Shown here one piece after another: positions 16,316-25,016 of a stretch of 59,143 bases of DNA (its first letter is position 1; each line of letters starts with the position of its first letter). A program made the position numbers and the translations under genes. Location of the stretch: contig NZ_KI421428.1 in assembly GCF_000472285.1 (NCBI RefSeq), positions 93,851-152,993 on the forward strand, read 5' to 3'. Origin of the DNA: Desulfuromonas sp. TF (lineage in GTDB: Bacteria; Desulfobacterota; Desulfuromonadia; Desulfuromonadales; ATBO01). The notes beneath the pieces are model-generated. The model had not been told where the DNA came from and made no database searches. It worked only from the letters and a program-made list of their open reading frames with translations.

Positions 16316-18193
16316 ATGCTAACTAAAAATCCTCACATATTATTAGTCGAAGACTCGGAAATTCACGCCGAACTGATCCGGGAATCCTTGCTTTCCCGGA
16401 CCCCGAGCATCCGTCTGAGCATTGTCTCCACCCTGGCGCTGGCGCGGGCCTTTCTGGCGGAGAATCTTCCCGACCTGGCCCTGATCGACCTCATGCTTCC
16501 CGACGGCAAGGGGACGGAACTCCTTAGCTCCGACGGAGGGCAGGCCACCTTTCCCGCCATCCTTCTGACCTCTTCCGGAGACGAACAGACGGCCGTCGAG
16601 GCGATGAAGGCCGGCGCTCTCGATTACCTGGTGAAGAGCACGGCGACCCTGGCCGAGCTCCCCCGCATCGTCGAGCGCACCCTGCGCGAATGGGACCACG
16701 TCGTCCACCGCCGGCGGGCGGAGGCGGCCCTGAGGGAGAGCGAGGGGCGCTTCCGCTCAACTTTCGAGCAGGCGGCCGTCGGCATGGCGCATTCCGGCCT
16801 GGACGGCCGCTGGCTGCGGGTGAACCAGCGTCTCTGCGATATCCTTGGTTACCGCAAGGAGGAGTTGCTGCGCAAGACCTTCCAGGAGATCAGCCACCCC
16901 GATGACCTGACGGAGACCCTGGCGCAGGTCGAGCGGCTCTGCCGGGGCGAAATCGACTCCTACCGTATTGAGAAACGATATCTGCACCGGGCCGGGCACA
17001 GCGTCTGGGTCAACCTGACCGTGGCCCTGCAGCGGGACGCGGCGGGCGAACCCCTCTACTTTATCGCCGTCGTCGAGGACATCAGCGACCGCAAGCGGAC
17101 GGATGCCGAGAAGGAGCGGCTGCTGGCAGAACTCGACGCCACCATCAATTCGATCGCCGACGGGGTGGTCATCTACGGCCCCGAGAGGACGATCGTGCGT
17201 ATGAACCCGGCGGCTGAAAAAGTTTTCGGCCCTTTCGAGGAGCAGATGGGGGAGCCGCTGGCCGAACGGGTGCCCCGGCTGAGGGTGGAGACGGCCGAGG
17301 GGGCGCAGCTTGGGCTGAAGCAGACGCCGGGATGGCGGGCCTTGCAGGGAGAGACGGTGCACGGCGTCATCATGGTCCTCTATCCTCCCGGCCGTGCGGC
17401 GGTATGGGTCTCCGCCAGCGCCGCACCGATCCGTACCGGCGACGGCCGACTGCTGGGGGCGGTGACGACCTTTACCGACATCACCGCTCTGCACGAGCTG
17501 CAGCAGGACCGAGACCTCTTTCTGCACACCATTTCACACGATCTGCGGATCCCGCTGACGGTCATTCAGGGATATGGGCAACTTCTGAGTGAGACGCTCA
17601 CGAGGGAGGGGATGGGTGCAAGCGCGGGTCTGATGTGTGACGAAATACTGAAGGGCGCCCTGAGGATGAAGCGGATGATCGCCGCTCTGGTCGACATGGC
17701 ACGTCTCGAGGGTGGACAGCTGGAACCCAAGACAGTCGCGCTCCCCCTCGGCCCCTTCGTGCTGCAGCTGTTTGACAGGCTGAAAGGGGCCCGGTTGAAG
17801 GGTGCCCTGGATCCGGATCGCCTCACGATCACGATACCGCAGAAGCTGCCCCCTGTCATGGCCGACCCGGACCTGCTGGAGCGCATTCTCCTGAATCTCC
17901 TCACAAACGCCATGAAATATTCGCAACCCGAAACCCGGGTCAGACTTGAAGCCCGTCAGAAGGAGGATGAAATCGAAATCGTGGTGATCGATCGGGGCGT
18001 GGGAATCGCCCGGGAGGATCAGTCCCGCGTGTTCGAGCGCTTCTGCCGGCCGAAAAGCGTCCAGCGTGTGGACAGTGTCGGGCTTGGCCTCTACATCACA
18101 CGGATGCTCGTAGAGGCCCAAAAAGGGCGCATACGCGTGGAGAGTGAGCCGGGCAAGGGAAGCGCTTTCTTCTTTACCCTGCCGGTTGCCTGA
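16316..18193 (+). CDS. Hybrid receiver-PAS-PAS-histidine kinase (paralogue 1)
   Basis: This is a cytosolic signalling protein of 625 residues without membrane segments. Order: receiver domain (Asp58 in LIDLMLPDGKG), PAS1 about 145-265 (ESEGRFRSTFEQAAVGMAHS...VVEDISDRK), PAS2 about 280-395, HisKA with His408 (TISHDLRIPL), HATPase (NLLTNAMKYS, DRGVGIAREDQ, GLGLYITRML). An N-terminal receiver with a C-terminal kinase suggests a relay or phosphatase-tuned node. I use the ATG at 16316 by alignment with the paralogue at 19646; both starts lack a clear Shine-Dalgarno site. No output partner is adjacent. Confidence 0.9.
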   Translation: MLTKNPHILLVEDSEIHAELIRESLLSRTPSIRLSIVSTLALARAFLAENLPDLALIDLMLPDGKGTELLSSDGGQATFPAILLTSSGDEQTAVEAMKAGALDYLVKSTATLAELPRIVERTLREWDHVVHRRRAEAALRESEGRFRSTFEQAAVGMAHSGLDGRWLRVNQRLCDILGYRKEELLRKTFQEISHPDDLTETLAQVERLCRGEIDSYRIEKRYLHRAGHSVWVNLTVALQRDAAGEPLYFIAVVEDISDRKRTDAEKERLLAELDATINSIADGVVIYGPERTIVRMNPAAEKVFGPFEEQMGEPLAERVPRLRVETAEGAQLGLKQTPGWRALQGETVHGVIMVLYPPGRAAVWVSASAAPIRTGDGRLLGAVTTFTDITALHELQQDRDLFLHTISHDLRIPLTVIQGYGQLLSETLTREGMGASAGLMCDEILKGALRMKRMIAALVDMARLEGGQLEPKTVALPLGPFVLQLFDRLKGARLKGALDPDRLTITIPQKLPPVMADPDLLERILLNLLTNAMKYSQPETRVRLEARQKEDEIEIVVIDRGVGIAREDQSRVFERFCRPKSVQRVDSVGLGLYITRMLVEAQKGRIRVESEPGKGSAFFFTLPVA

Positions 18194-18241
18194 ACTCAGC
18201 CCCCTTCCCACCGCCGCCGGAATCGGCTATCATCTCCACCT

Positions 18242-19486
18242 ATGAAAACCCTCCTCCTTGTTCTCTACCTGCTCACCCTCGCCTCCGGTCTCCTGCTGCG
18301 CTCCCTGAACCTGCGCCATCTCAAACGGCACGGCCACCGGATTCCCCCGGGTTTCGAGGATGCGATTGACCCGGAAGTGCTGCGCCGGACCACTGACTAC
18401 ACCCTGGCGCAAAGCCGGGCCGTGCTGGCAGAGTCCCTTTTCGGCGGCGTCCTGCTGATCCTCTTTCTGTTCGCCGGAGGGCTTCCCTTCTACGACCGGT
18501 GGATCGGTTCGCTGACCGCCTCGTTCATCGGCGGCGGCGTCCTCTTCTTTTTCGGCCTGCACCTTGCCCAGACGGTTCTCGATATCCCCTTCAGCCTCTA
18601 CCGGAACTTCCGCATCGAGAAGCGCTTCGGCTTCAACACCATGACGCTTAGGCTTTGGCTTGCCGACCTGGTGAAGTCGGCGGCCGTCTCCACGGCGCTG
18701 CTGGCCGTGCTCGCCGCCGGCGCCTTCGCCCTCATCCAGGTCAGCCCGGGGGGGTGGTGGCTGTGGGTGTGGGCTTTTTTCGCCCTGGCGACTCTTTTCC
18801 TCATGTTTCTCTCCCCCTCTGTGATCGAGCCGCTTTTTCACACCTTCGAGCCGGTGCGCAGGGAAGGGCTGGAGGAGAGAATCCGGGAGCTGATGAACCG
18901 GGCGGGGCTGAGGGTAAGTGCCGTGCTGCAGGTCGATGCCTCGCGCCGAAGCCGGCATTCCAATGCCTACTTCACCGGCATCGGCCGGGTGAAGCGGATC
19001 GTTCTTTACGACACTCTGATCGAACAGATGGAGGAGGAAGAGATACTGGCCGTCCTGGCTCACGAGGTGGGGCACTGGAAAAAGGGGCACATCCTGAAGC
19101 GGCTACTGGTTGCCGAGCTTCTTTCCCTGATCATCTTCTATCTTTCTTTCCGTCTTCTCGGCTGGGACGGACTGCCGGCCCTGCTCGGCCTGGAGGAGGC
19201 CTCCTTTTTCTCCCGCCTGGTGATCCTCAGTTTCGTCGGATCCATCGCGGCCTTTCCATTCACCCCCCTGGCCAGCTGGAGCTCCCGCCGCCACGAATGG
19301 CAGGCCGACCGTTTCGCCCGTGAACTGACCGGCCAGCCCCGGGCTCTCGCATCGGCCCTGGTCAAGCTCTCCAGGGAAAATCTCGCCAATCTTCACCCTC
19401 ATCCCCTGTACGCGTGGTTTCACTATTCCCACCCACCGGTCGTGGAGCGGATTCGTTCGTTAAGTGCAGGATCCGAAAACAATTAA
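18242..19486 (+). CDS. M48-family (Ste24-like) integral membrane metalloprotease
   Basis: This is a polytopic inner-membrane zinc endopeptidase related to eukaryotic Ste24/CAAX protease 1 and bacterial HtpX/BepA relatives. The 414 residues contain several hydrophobic helices, the zinc motif HEVGHWKKGH (HEVGH at 274-278) between membrane helices, and the third ligand region HEWQADRFA at about 350-358. Length and the RxSRRSRHSNAYFTG stretch before the motif fit the Ste24 group better than the shorter HtpX. A role in membrane-protein quality control is likely. It lies 48 bp after paralogue 1. Confidence 0.9.
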   Translation: MKTLLLVLYLLTLASGLLLRSLNLRHLKRHGHRIPPGFEDAIDPEVLRRTTDYTLAQSRAVLAESLFGGVLLILFLFAGGLPFYDRWIGSLTASFIGGGVLFFFGLHLAQTVLDIPFSLYRNFRIEKRFGFNTMTLRLWLADLVKSAAVSTALLAVLAAGAFALIQVSPGGWWLWVWAFFALATLFLMFLSPSVIEPLFHTFEPVRREGLEERIRELMNRAGLRVSAVLQVDASRRSRHSNAYFTGIGRVKRIVLYDTLIEQMEEEEILAVLAHEVGHWKKGHILKRLLVAELLSLIIFYLSFRLLGWDGLPALLGLEEASFFSRLVILSFVGSIAAFPFTPLASWSSRRHEWQADRFARELTGQPRALASALVKLSRENLANLHPHPLYAWFHYSHPPVVERIRSLSAGSENN

Positions 19487-19645
19487 TTAATCATTTATAT
19501 TGATATGCAGGCAGAATCTGCTTGAATATTGGGAAAAAAGACGTCTCTCTGCATTGACCGCGGCAGAATTCGCCTCCTTTACCTTATTAAAACGATCGTG
19601 AAAAAGTATTGTATGCAGTACTTATTATCATGTATGTTGTCGACT

Positions 19646-21547
19646 ATGGTGCCGAAGGCCTACAGAATTCTGCTGGTGGAGGACTCGGAAGTACATGCCG
19701 AGCTGATCCGGGAATCTCTTCTTTCCTGGAAGGCGGGCATTCGGCTCGATGTTGTCACTTCGTTGGCAGCCGCTCGGGCCTACCTGGCGGATCATGCCCC
19801 CGATTTTGCTCTGATCGATTTCATGCTTCCCGACGGCAAGGGGACGGATCTGCTCTCCCTTGAGCGCAAAAAAGGGGAGTTTCCAGCGGTCCTCCTCACC
19901 GCCAGCGGGGATGAGCAGACCGCCGTGGAGGCGATGAAGTCCGGAGCCCTCGACTACCTGGTGAAGGACGCAACCACTCTCTCCGAACTTCCCCGCATTG
20001 TCGAGCGCACCCTGCGGGAATGGAGCAACATCGTCAGCCGGAGGCAGGCCGAGGAGGCCCTGCGGCGCAGCGAGGAAAAATATCGTCGTCTGTTCGCGAA
20101 CATGCGTGAGGCGGTCGCCGTCGACCGTGTCGTTTACGACGAAAACGGGCGCGTGGCCGACTGGGTCGTCACCGACCTCAATCCCGCTTACGAAAAGGTG
20201 TTCGGCATTAACCGACAGACGGCAATCGGACGGCGGGCAAGTGCGCTTTACGGTTCATTCCTCGATCTCGAGCCTCTTCTGCAAACGGTGACCAGGGTCA
20301 TCGAGACGGGCAGGCCGGAGCAGTTGGAGTATTTTTACCCCCTCTCGCAAAAGCACATCCTTGTTTCCTTTTTCACCATGGGCGACGGATACTTCGCCAC
20401 CCTGACCAGGGACATTACCGAGCGCCGGCACATGGAAGAAGACCTCCGCCGCCTGCTGGCCGAACAGGAGGCGACTCTTAACGCCATTGCCGATGCGGTG
20501 ATCATCTATGATTCGGATGGCAGGATTCGGCACATGAATCCGGCGGCCGAAAGGCTGTTCGGCTATTCGCCGGAGGATCGCCTCATGTCGATTGCAGAGC
20601 GGATTTCCCGATTCAAGATCGAGACGCCCGACGGTCGTCCCTTCCCGCTGGAAGATCTTTTGCGTCGGGTCGTTGCCGGGGAGAGGATAAAGGGGTCGGT
20701 TCTCGCATTCCGGCGATCAGAGGGACGGGAGGTCTGGTTAAGCTGCAGCGCCGCCCCCATTTACACCGAAGACGGGCAGCGGATCGGCGTGGTGGGCACC
20801 TACACCGACATCACCTCCCTGCACGAGCTGCAGAAGGAGAGGGACCTTTATCTGCACACCATTTCCCACGACCTGCGCACCCCCCTGACGGTCGTCCAGG
20901 GTTACGGACAGCTGCTGCGCGAAGCGTTGGAGAAGGAGCGGGCCGGGGCCAGCCTGGGGATGATGTGCGACGAGGTGCTCAAAGGGACTCAGAGGATGAA
21001 GCGGATGATCGACGCTCTGGTCGATCTGGCCCGCCTGGAAGGGGGGCAGGTGGAGCCGAAGGCGTCGACACTTCTCCTCGGTTCATTTGTACAGCAGTTG
21101 GTCGTCCGGTTGGAGAGGCTCCGCCTGAAGGGTGTCCTGGACACCGGCCGCCTGACCATCGACATCCCGCCCAGCCTCCCACCTGTACTGGCCGATCCGG
21201 ATCTTCTTGAGCGCATTCTCCTGAATCTCTTGACCAATGCGATGAAATACTCGGCGCCGGAAACCCCGGTGAGGCTGGAAGCCCGCCGGAATGAGGGCGA
21301 AGTCGAAATTGCCGTCATCGATCAGGGAGAGGGAATCGCTCGGAAGGATCAGCCCCACATTTTTGAGCGGTTCTACCGCCCCGGGGAGCACAGGAGGGAA
21401 GACAGCGTCGGCCTCGGTCTCTATATCACCCGCAAACTGGTCGAAGTTCATGGAGGGCGCATCTGGGTGGAAAGCGATCCGGGAAGGGGCAGCACCTTCT
21501 CCTTCACCCTGCCCGTCTCAGGCCTTGCCGTTTCTGCGAAAGAATAA
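19646..21547 (+). CDS. Hybrid receiver-PAS-PAS-histidine kinase (paralogue 2)
   Basis: This 633-residue protein is a close paralogue of the kinase at 16316: the same receiver (Asp58), PAS2, HisKA (His408, TISHDLRTPL) and HATPase (NLLTNAMKYSAPE, DQGEGIARKDQ, GLGLYITRKL). PAS1 is different in sequence (KYRRLFANMREAVAVDRVV...), implying another input. I placed the start at the ATG 19646 by alignment; the 160-bp upstream region is AT-rich and may hold its promoter. The 3' end overlaps the convergent CheR-like gene by 30 bp. Confidence 0.9.
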   Translation: MVPKAYRILLVEDSEVHAELIRESLLSWKAGIRLDVVTSLAAARAYLADHAPDFALIDFMLPDGKGTDLLSLERKKGEFPAVLLTASGDEQTAVEAMKSGALDYLVKDATTLSELPRIVERTLREWSNIVSRRQAEEALRRSEEKYRRLFANMREAVAVDRVVYDENGRVADWVVTDLNPAYEKVFGINRQTAIGRRASALYGSFLDLEPLLQTVTRVIETGRPEQLEYFYPLSQKHILVSFFTMGDGYFATLTRDITERRHMEEDLRRLLAEQEATLNAIADAVIIYDSDGRIRHMNPAAERLFGYSPEDRLMSIAERISRFKIETPDGRPFPLEDLLRRVVAGERIKGSVLAFRRSEGREVWLSCSAAPIYTEDGQRIGVVGTYTDITSLHELQKERDLYLHTISHDLRTPLTVVQGYGQLLREALEKERAGASLGMMCDEVLKGTQRMKRMIDALVDLARLEGGQVEPKASTLLLGSFVQQLVVRLERLRLKGVLDTGRLTIDIPPSLPPVLADPDLLERILLNLLTNAMKYSAPETPVRLEARRNEGEVEIAVIDQGEGIARKDQPHIFERFYRPGEHRREDSVGLGLYITRKLVEVHGGRIWVESDPGRGSTFSFTLPVSGLAVSAKE

Positions 21548-22327
21548 CCCTTCCGCTTCCGGCCAGGGATGAAAGAGCTCCCGCTCCCGGGAGGAAAGCT
21601 TTTCCTTGAGGCCGATCATCAGGGCGCCGCCGGGGCGCAAAGCCTGCCACAGCCGTTCAGCGGCAAAACGCCTCCGGTTTCCCGTGTAATAGGTGAAGGG
21701 AAGATAGCGCGCGAGCACCAGGTCCATTCCCATCGGGAGGGGATCGGTCATCAGGTTGTGCCTGAACAGGACGACCGTGTCGCGAACCTCGGGGGCGAGA
21801 TGAAAAAGGTGGCCTTCCCTCCGGAAGGCGCTTTGCATGAAAGGCTCCGGAACTTCCCTCAGGGAGCTTCGGGAATACACGGCGCGCTCGGCGCGCTCCA
21901 GGGCATCCGGATCGATATCGGTGGCGAGGACCTGCAGCGAGCGGCCGGAAAGCTCAGGGGGCAGGCCGTAGAGCCAGAGCATCGCCAGGGAGTAGGGCTC
22001 CTCGCCTCCGCAGCATCCGACACTCCAGGTCTTCAGGGGCCGTTCAACCGGCATCGATTCCAGCAGCTCAGGCAGCACTCTCTGTCTCAGCAGTTCCCAG
22101 CTTTTTCGCTCCCGGAAAAAGCGGGTCACCGTAATGCGCATCAGGTCGGGCAGGGCATCCGCCTCGCGCGGGTCGGCGCGAAGCCGCCCGAGATATTCCC
22201 CGTAATCTTGTAATCCGAGCTCTTCGAGCCTTGCATTCACACCGTGCCGCGCAGCGCGGCGGCGATACTTTCTCCACTCCAGGTCGAGGGGAGGACACGC
22301 CTTTTGCAAAAAGTCATCGAAGCGCAT
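21518..22327 (-). CDS. CheR-type SAM-dependent methyltransferase
   Basis: This 269-residue protein has the CheR layout: an N-terminal helical domain (about 1-65) and a Rossmann methyltransferase domain with WSVGCCGGEEPYSLAMLW (SAM-binding motif I, GC.GGEEPYSLA), LATDIDPDALERAERAVYS, and FRHNLM. Classical CheR methylates glutamates on chemoreceptors; without adjacent receptor or cheB, and lying against a receiver-kinase gene, a non-chemotaxis signalling role is possible. The aromatic DLVLARYLPFTYYT replaces the usual DLIFCRNVLIYF, a noticeable divergence in the NPPY-like region. Confidence 0.8.
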   Translation of the reverse strand: MRFDDFLQKACPPLDLEWRKYRRRAARHGVNARLEELGLQDYGEYLGRLRADPREADALPDLMRITVTRFFRERKSWELLRQRVLPELLESMPVERPLKTWSVGCCGGEEPYSLAMLWLYGLPPELSGRSLQVLATDIDPDALERAERAVYSRSSLREVPEPFMQSAFRREGHLFHLAPEVRDTVVLFRHNLMTDPLPMGMDLVLARYLPFTYYTGNRRRFAAERLWQALRPGGALMIGLKEKLSSRERELFHPWPEAEGLFFRRNGKA

Positions 22328-22362
22328 ACCGTCGGGCTTTCTGCCGAAACCAGACTGTTCTT

Positions 22363-23154
22363 CTATATCGTGATGGCGAAAAACACCCCTCCCGCCAGCC
22401 AGCAGTATATGGCGAAGCCGAAAAGGCGTCTCTTGCGGATCACTCCCATGAGGAGGTGGATGGAGAGCAGGCCTGTTATGAAGGCGACTCCCATACCGGC
22501 CAGGTAGAGGGGAAACTCTGAGGTGGGGATCCCGTTCAGGTCCCGGGCCGACAGGATGGCGGCGCCGAAGACCGCAGGCAGGGCCAGGAGAAAGGAGAAG
22601 CGGGCCGCGGTTTCACCGTTCACCCCCTTGAGCAGGAGGGCGGCAATGGTCGATCCGGAGCGCGAAATGCCCGGGACGATCGCCATCCCCTGCACCGTTC
22701 CCACCACCAGGGCATCTCCCCAGGTGAGACTGTCCTCCTTGCGCCCGGTGATGCGGAAGCGCTCGGAAACGAAGAGCAGGGTTCCGGTAACCAGCAGCAT
22801 CAGGGAGACGGCGGGTATATTATGGAACAGCCCCTCGAAGAAGTCCCGGAAGGTGAGGCCGATGACCGCCGTGGGGATCGAACCGGCGAGCAGCAGCAGA
22901 AGAAGTCGGCGGTGCAGCGGGGCAGCCTCGTCCCTGCGAAAGGGGGAGGTGAGAATTTCGACGAGTTCCCGGCGGAAGTAAAGAACGACGGCGCCGAACG
23001 TCCCCACGTGGAGAAGCACATCGAAGAAGACGCCGGGCTGTTTGAATCCGGGAAGAAAATACTGGGCGATGGCCAGATGCCCCGAGGAGGAGACGGGGAG
23101 AAATTCAGTGAGCCCCTGCAGGGCGCCGAGGAGGATGGATTGCAAAAGTGTCAT
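22363..23154 (-). CDS. uppP: Undecaprenyl-diphosphate phosphatase
   Basis: UppP (BacA) recycles the lipid carrier for peptidoglycan by dephosphorylating undecaprenyl pyrophosphate at the inner membrane. The 263 residues are strongly hydrophobic and contain both signature loops, TEFLPVSSSGH (Glu17, His26 region) and PGISRSGST near residue 160. Length is typical. It is 35 bp upstream of the CheR-like gene on the same strand and follows RNase J across an inverted heptad repeat. Confidence 0.95.
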   Translation of the reverse strand: MTLLQSILLGALQGLTEFLPVSSSGHLAIAQYFLPGFKQPGVFFDVLLHVGTFGAVVLYFRRELVEILTSPFRRDEAAPLHRRLLLLLLAGSIPTAVIGLTFRDFFEGLFHNIPAVSLMLLVTGTLLFVSERFRITGRKEDSLTWGDALVVGTVQGMAIVPGISRSGSTIAALLLKGVNGETAARFSFLLALPAVFGAAILSARDLNGIPTSEFPLYLAGMGVAFITGLLSIHLLMGVIRKRRLFGFAIYCWLAGGVFFAITI

Positions 23155-23171
23155 AATGCGGCCTTTGAGTA

Positions 23172-23256
23172 AATCAGAGGACAGATTACGGAAGACAGAG
23201 GACAGTACCTGACTGGGTTTTCCGTCCTCCGTCTTCTGTCCTCCGTCCTCATCTTC
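23172..23256. repeat. Inverted pair of heptad repeats (GGACAGA/TCCGTCC type)
   Basis: The left arm (about 23172-23202) reads CAGAGGA, CAGATTA, CGGAAGA, CAGAGGA; the right arm (about 23220-23250) carries complementary CCGTCCT, CCGTCTT, CTGTCCT, CCGTCCT units. The arms can fold into a long hairpin with a loop of about 17 nt between RNase J and uppP. Confidence 0.75.
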
Positions 23257-23260
23257 GAAT

Positions 23261-24946
23261 TTAAAGTTCCATAATCACCGGCAGGATCAGCGGGCGGCGT
23301 TCGATGGTGCGGTTGAAGAAGCGGCGCAGGGTCTTGCGCACTTCCACCCGCAGTTCCTCCCAATCCGCCATGGCTTCCAGGCTGTGCTCGGCCAACATGG
23401 CGCGGACAGCGGCTGCTGCCTCTTCCAGATACCCCCGGCTTTCATCTTCCGGGACGAAGCCGCGGGTCAGAAGCTCCGGACCGTAGATGATCTCGCCGCT
23501 GCTCTGGTTGAGGGTGAGCAGAACGATGACCATGCCGTGGTTGGCCAGATGCCGCCGGTCCCGCAGTTCCATCATCCCTACGTCCCCGACCCCCTTGCCG
23601 TCTATAAACACCCGGCCGGTCTCCACCCGCGCTTCCCGGCGCAGGCCGTCTTTCGAGACCGTCAGGGGCATTCCGTTTTCCAGGACGGTGACGTGCGCCT
23701 CCGCCACGCCCGTTGCCCGGGCCAGCTGGGCGTGTTTGACCAGGTGGCGGAATTCGCCGTGCACGGGAACGAAATAGCGTGGCCGGGTCAGGGACAGGAC
23801 CTGCCTGAGATCTTCCCGTCCGGCGTGTCCGGACACATGCACCTCGCTGGTCGTCTCGTAGAAGACCTCCGCCCCCCGGCGGTAGAGATGGTTGATGAGG
23901 TCGGAGATGGCCTTCTCGTTCCCCGGGATGAACTTGGAGGAGAGGATGACCGTGTCGCCCTCCTCGAGGCGGAGCTGGCGGTGATCGTCCATGGCGATGC
24001 GGGTCAGGGCGGAAAGGGGCTCACCCTGGCTGCCGGTAGTGATGATGAGAACCTGTCCGCGGGGCAATTCCCGCATCTGCCGCAGGTCGATCAGCGCATC
24101 GTCGGGGATGAAAAGATACCCCAGCTGCCGGGCGATGGCCACGTTCGCCACCATGCTGCGCCCATTGATCAGGATCTTGCGGCCGCAGGCCGCTGCCGCA
24201 TCGACCACCTGCTGGATGCGATGGATGTTGGAGGAGAAGGTCGCCACCATCACCTGGCCGTCGCAGTGCGGCAGGATCTCTGCAAGGGCCTCCCCCACCA
24301 CCTTTTCCGAAAGGGTGCGCCCCTCCTTCTCCACGTTGGTGGAATCGGAGAGGAGCAGAAGCACGCCTTCCTCTCCATAGTCCGCCAGCCGTTCCAGATC
24401 GGTGCACTGGCCGTCCACCGGAGTTGGATCCAGCTTGAAGTCGCCGGTGTGGACGATCAGCCCGGCGGGAGTGCGGATGGCCAGCCCGGTCCCGTCCACG
24501 ATGGAGTGGGCTGCCCGGTAGAATTCCACGTCGAAGACTCCCAGTTGGGTCCGCCGTCGCACCTCCACCCGGTGCATCTGCGCCCGATCGTCCAGGCGGT
24601 GCTCCTCGAGCTTGTTGCGCAGCAGGCCCAGGGTCAGGCCGGTACCGTAGATGGGGGGATTGCCCAACGCCTCCAGCAGGAAGGGGATCGCTCCGATATG
24701 GTCCTCGTGCCCGTGGGTAAGCATCAGGGCGCGGATGTCCCCCTCGCGTCCGGCCAGGCAGCTGATGTCGGGGATGACCAGGTCGATCCCCAGCATGTAG
24801 GACTCGGGGAACATCAGGCCGCAGTCGATCAGGAGGATCTCCCCCCGGCACTCCAGGGCCATCATGTTCAGGCCGATCTCCCCCAGCCCCCCCAGGGGGG
24901 TGAGGCGAACAGCGTCGGGATGTAAAGGTTCCAGGTTCAAGGTCAA
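23261..24946 (-). CDS. rnj: Ribonuclease J
   Basis: RNase J is a metallo-beta-lactamase/beta-CASP ribonuclease with endo- and 5'-3' exonuclease activity in mRNA decay and rRNA maturation. The 561 residues include PLGGLGEIGLNMM near the start, the metal motif THGHEDHIG (His78, His80, Asp82, His83), the beta-CASP region (DSTNVEKEGRT, MVATFSSNIHRI, PVHGEFRHL) and the C-terminal domain with GKGVGDV. Start is problematic: the first plausible codons (TTG at 24946 and 24940) lie inside a heptad repeat and have no ribosome site; no later start would preserve the conserved N terminus. Confidence 0.93.
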   Translation of the reverse strand: MTLNLEPLHPDAVRLTPLGGLGEIGLNMMALECRGEILLIDCGLMFPESYMLGIDLVIPDISCLAGREGDIRALMLTHGHEDHIGAIPFLLEALGNPPIYGTGLTLGLLRNKLEEHRLDDRAQMHRVEVRRRTQLGVFDVEFYRAAHSIVDGTGLAIRTPAGLIVHTGDFKLDPTPVDGQCTDLERLADYGEEGVLLLLSDSTNVEKEGRTLSEKVVGEALAEILPHCDGQVMVATFSSNIHRIQQVVDAAAACGRKILINGRSMVANVAIARQLGYLFIPDDALIDLRQMRELPRGQVLIITTGSQGEPLSALTRIAMDDHRQLRLEEGDTVILSSKFIPGNEKAISDLINHLYRRGAEVFYETTSEVHVSGHAGREDLRQVLSLTRPRYFVPVHGEFRHLVKHAQLARATGVAEAHVTVLENGMPLTVSKDGLRREARVETGRVFIDGKGVGDVGMMELRDRRHLANHGMVIVLLTLNQSSGEIIYGPELLTRGFVPEDESRGYLEEAAAAVRAMLAEHSLEAMADWEELRVEVRKTLRRFFNRTIERRPLILPVIMEL

Positions 24947-25016
24947 AGGTCCAAGATAAAAGGTTCAAGGCTTGCCCGGGCATAGCCGCAGGCGACGCCT
25001 GATTCAAGGTTCAAGA
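24927..25016. repeat. Heptad tandem repeat spanning the RNase J start
   Basis: Units GGTTCCA, GGTTCAA, GGTCAAA, GGTCCAA, GATAAAA, GGTTCAA follow each other with period 7; another GATTCAA-GGTTCAA pair comes after a GC-rich interruption (about 25000-25016). On the minus strand these are TTGAACC units, the same as at 3141-3168. The block fills the plsC-rnj gap, enters the 3' end of plsC and overlaps the first codons of rnj. Confidence 0.75.

Noticed and set aside
23384-24925. 513-codon plus-strand frame opposite RNase J
   Set aside because: Antisense to a conserved enzyme with intact metal motifs; no recognisable product.
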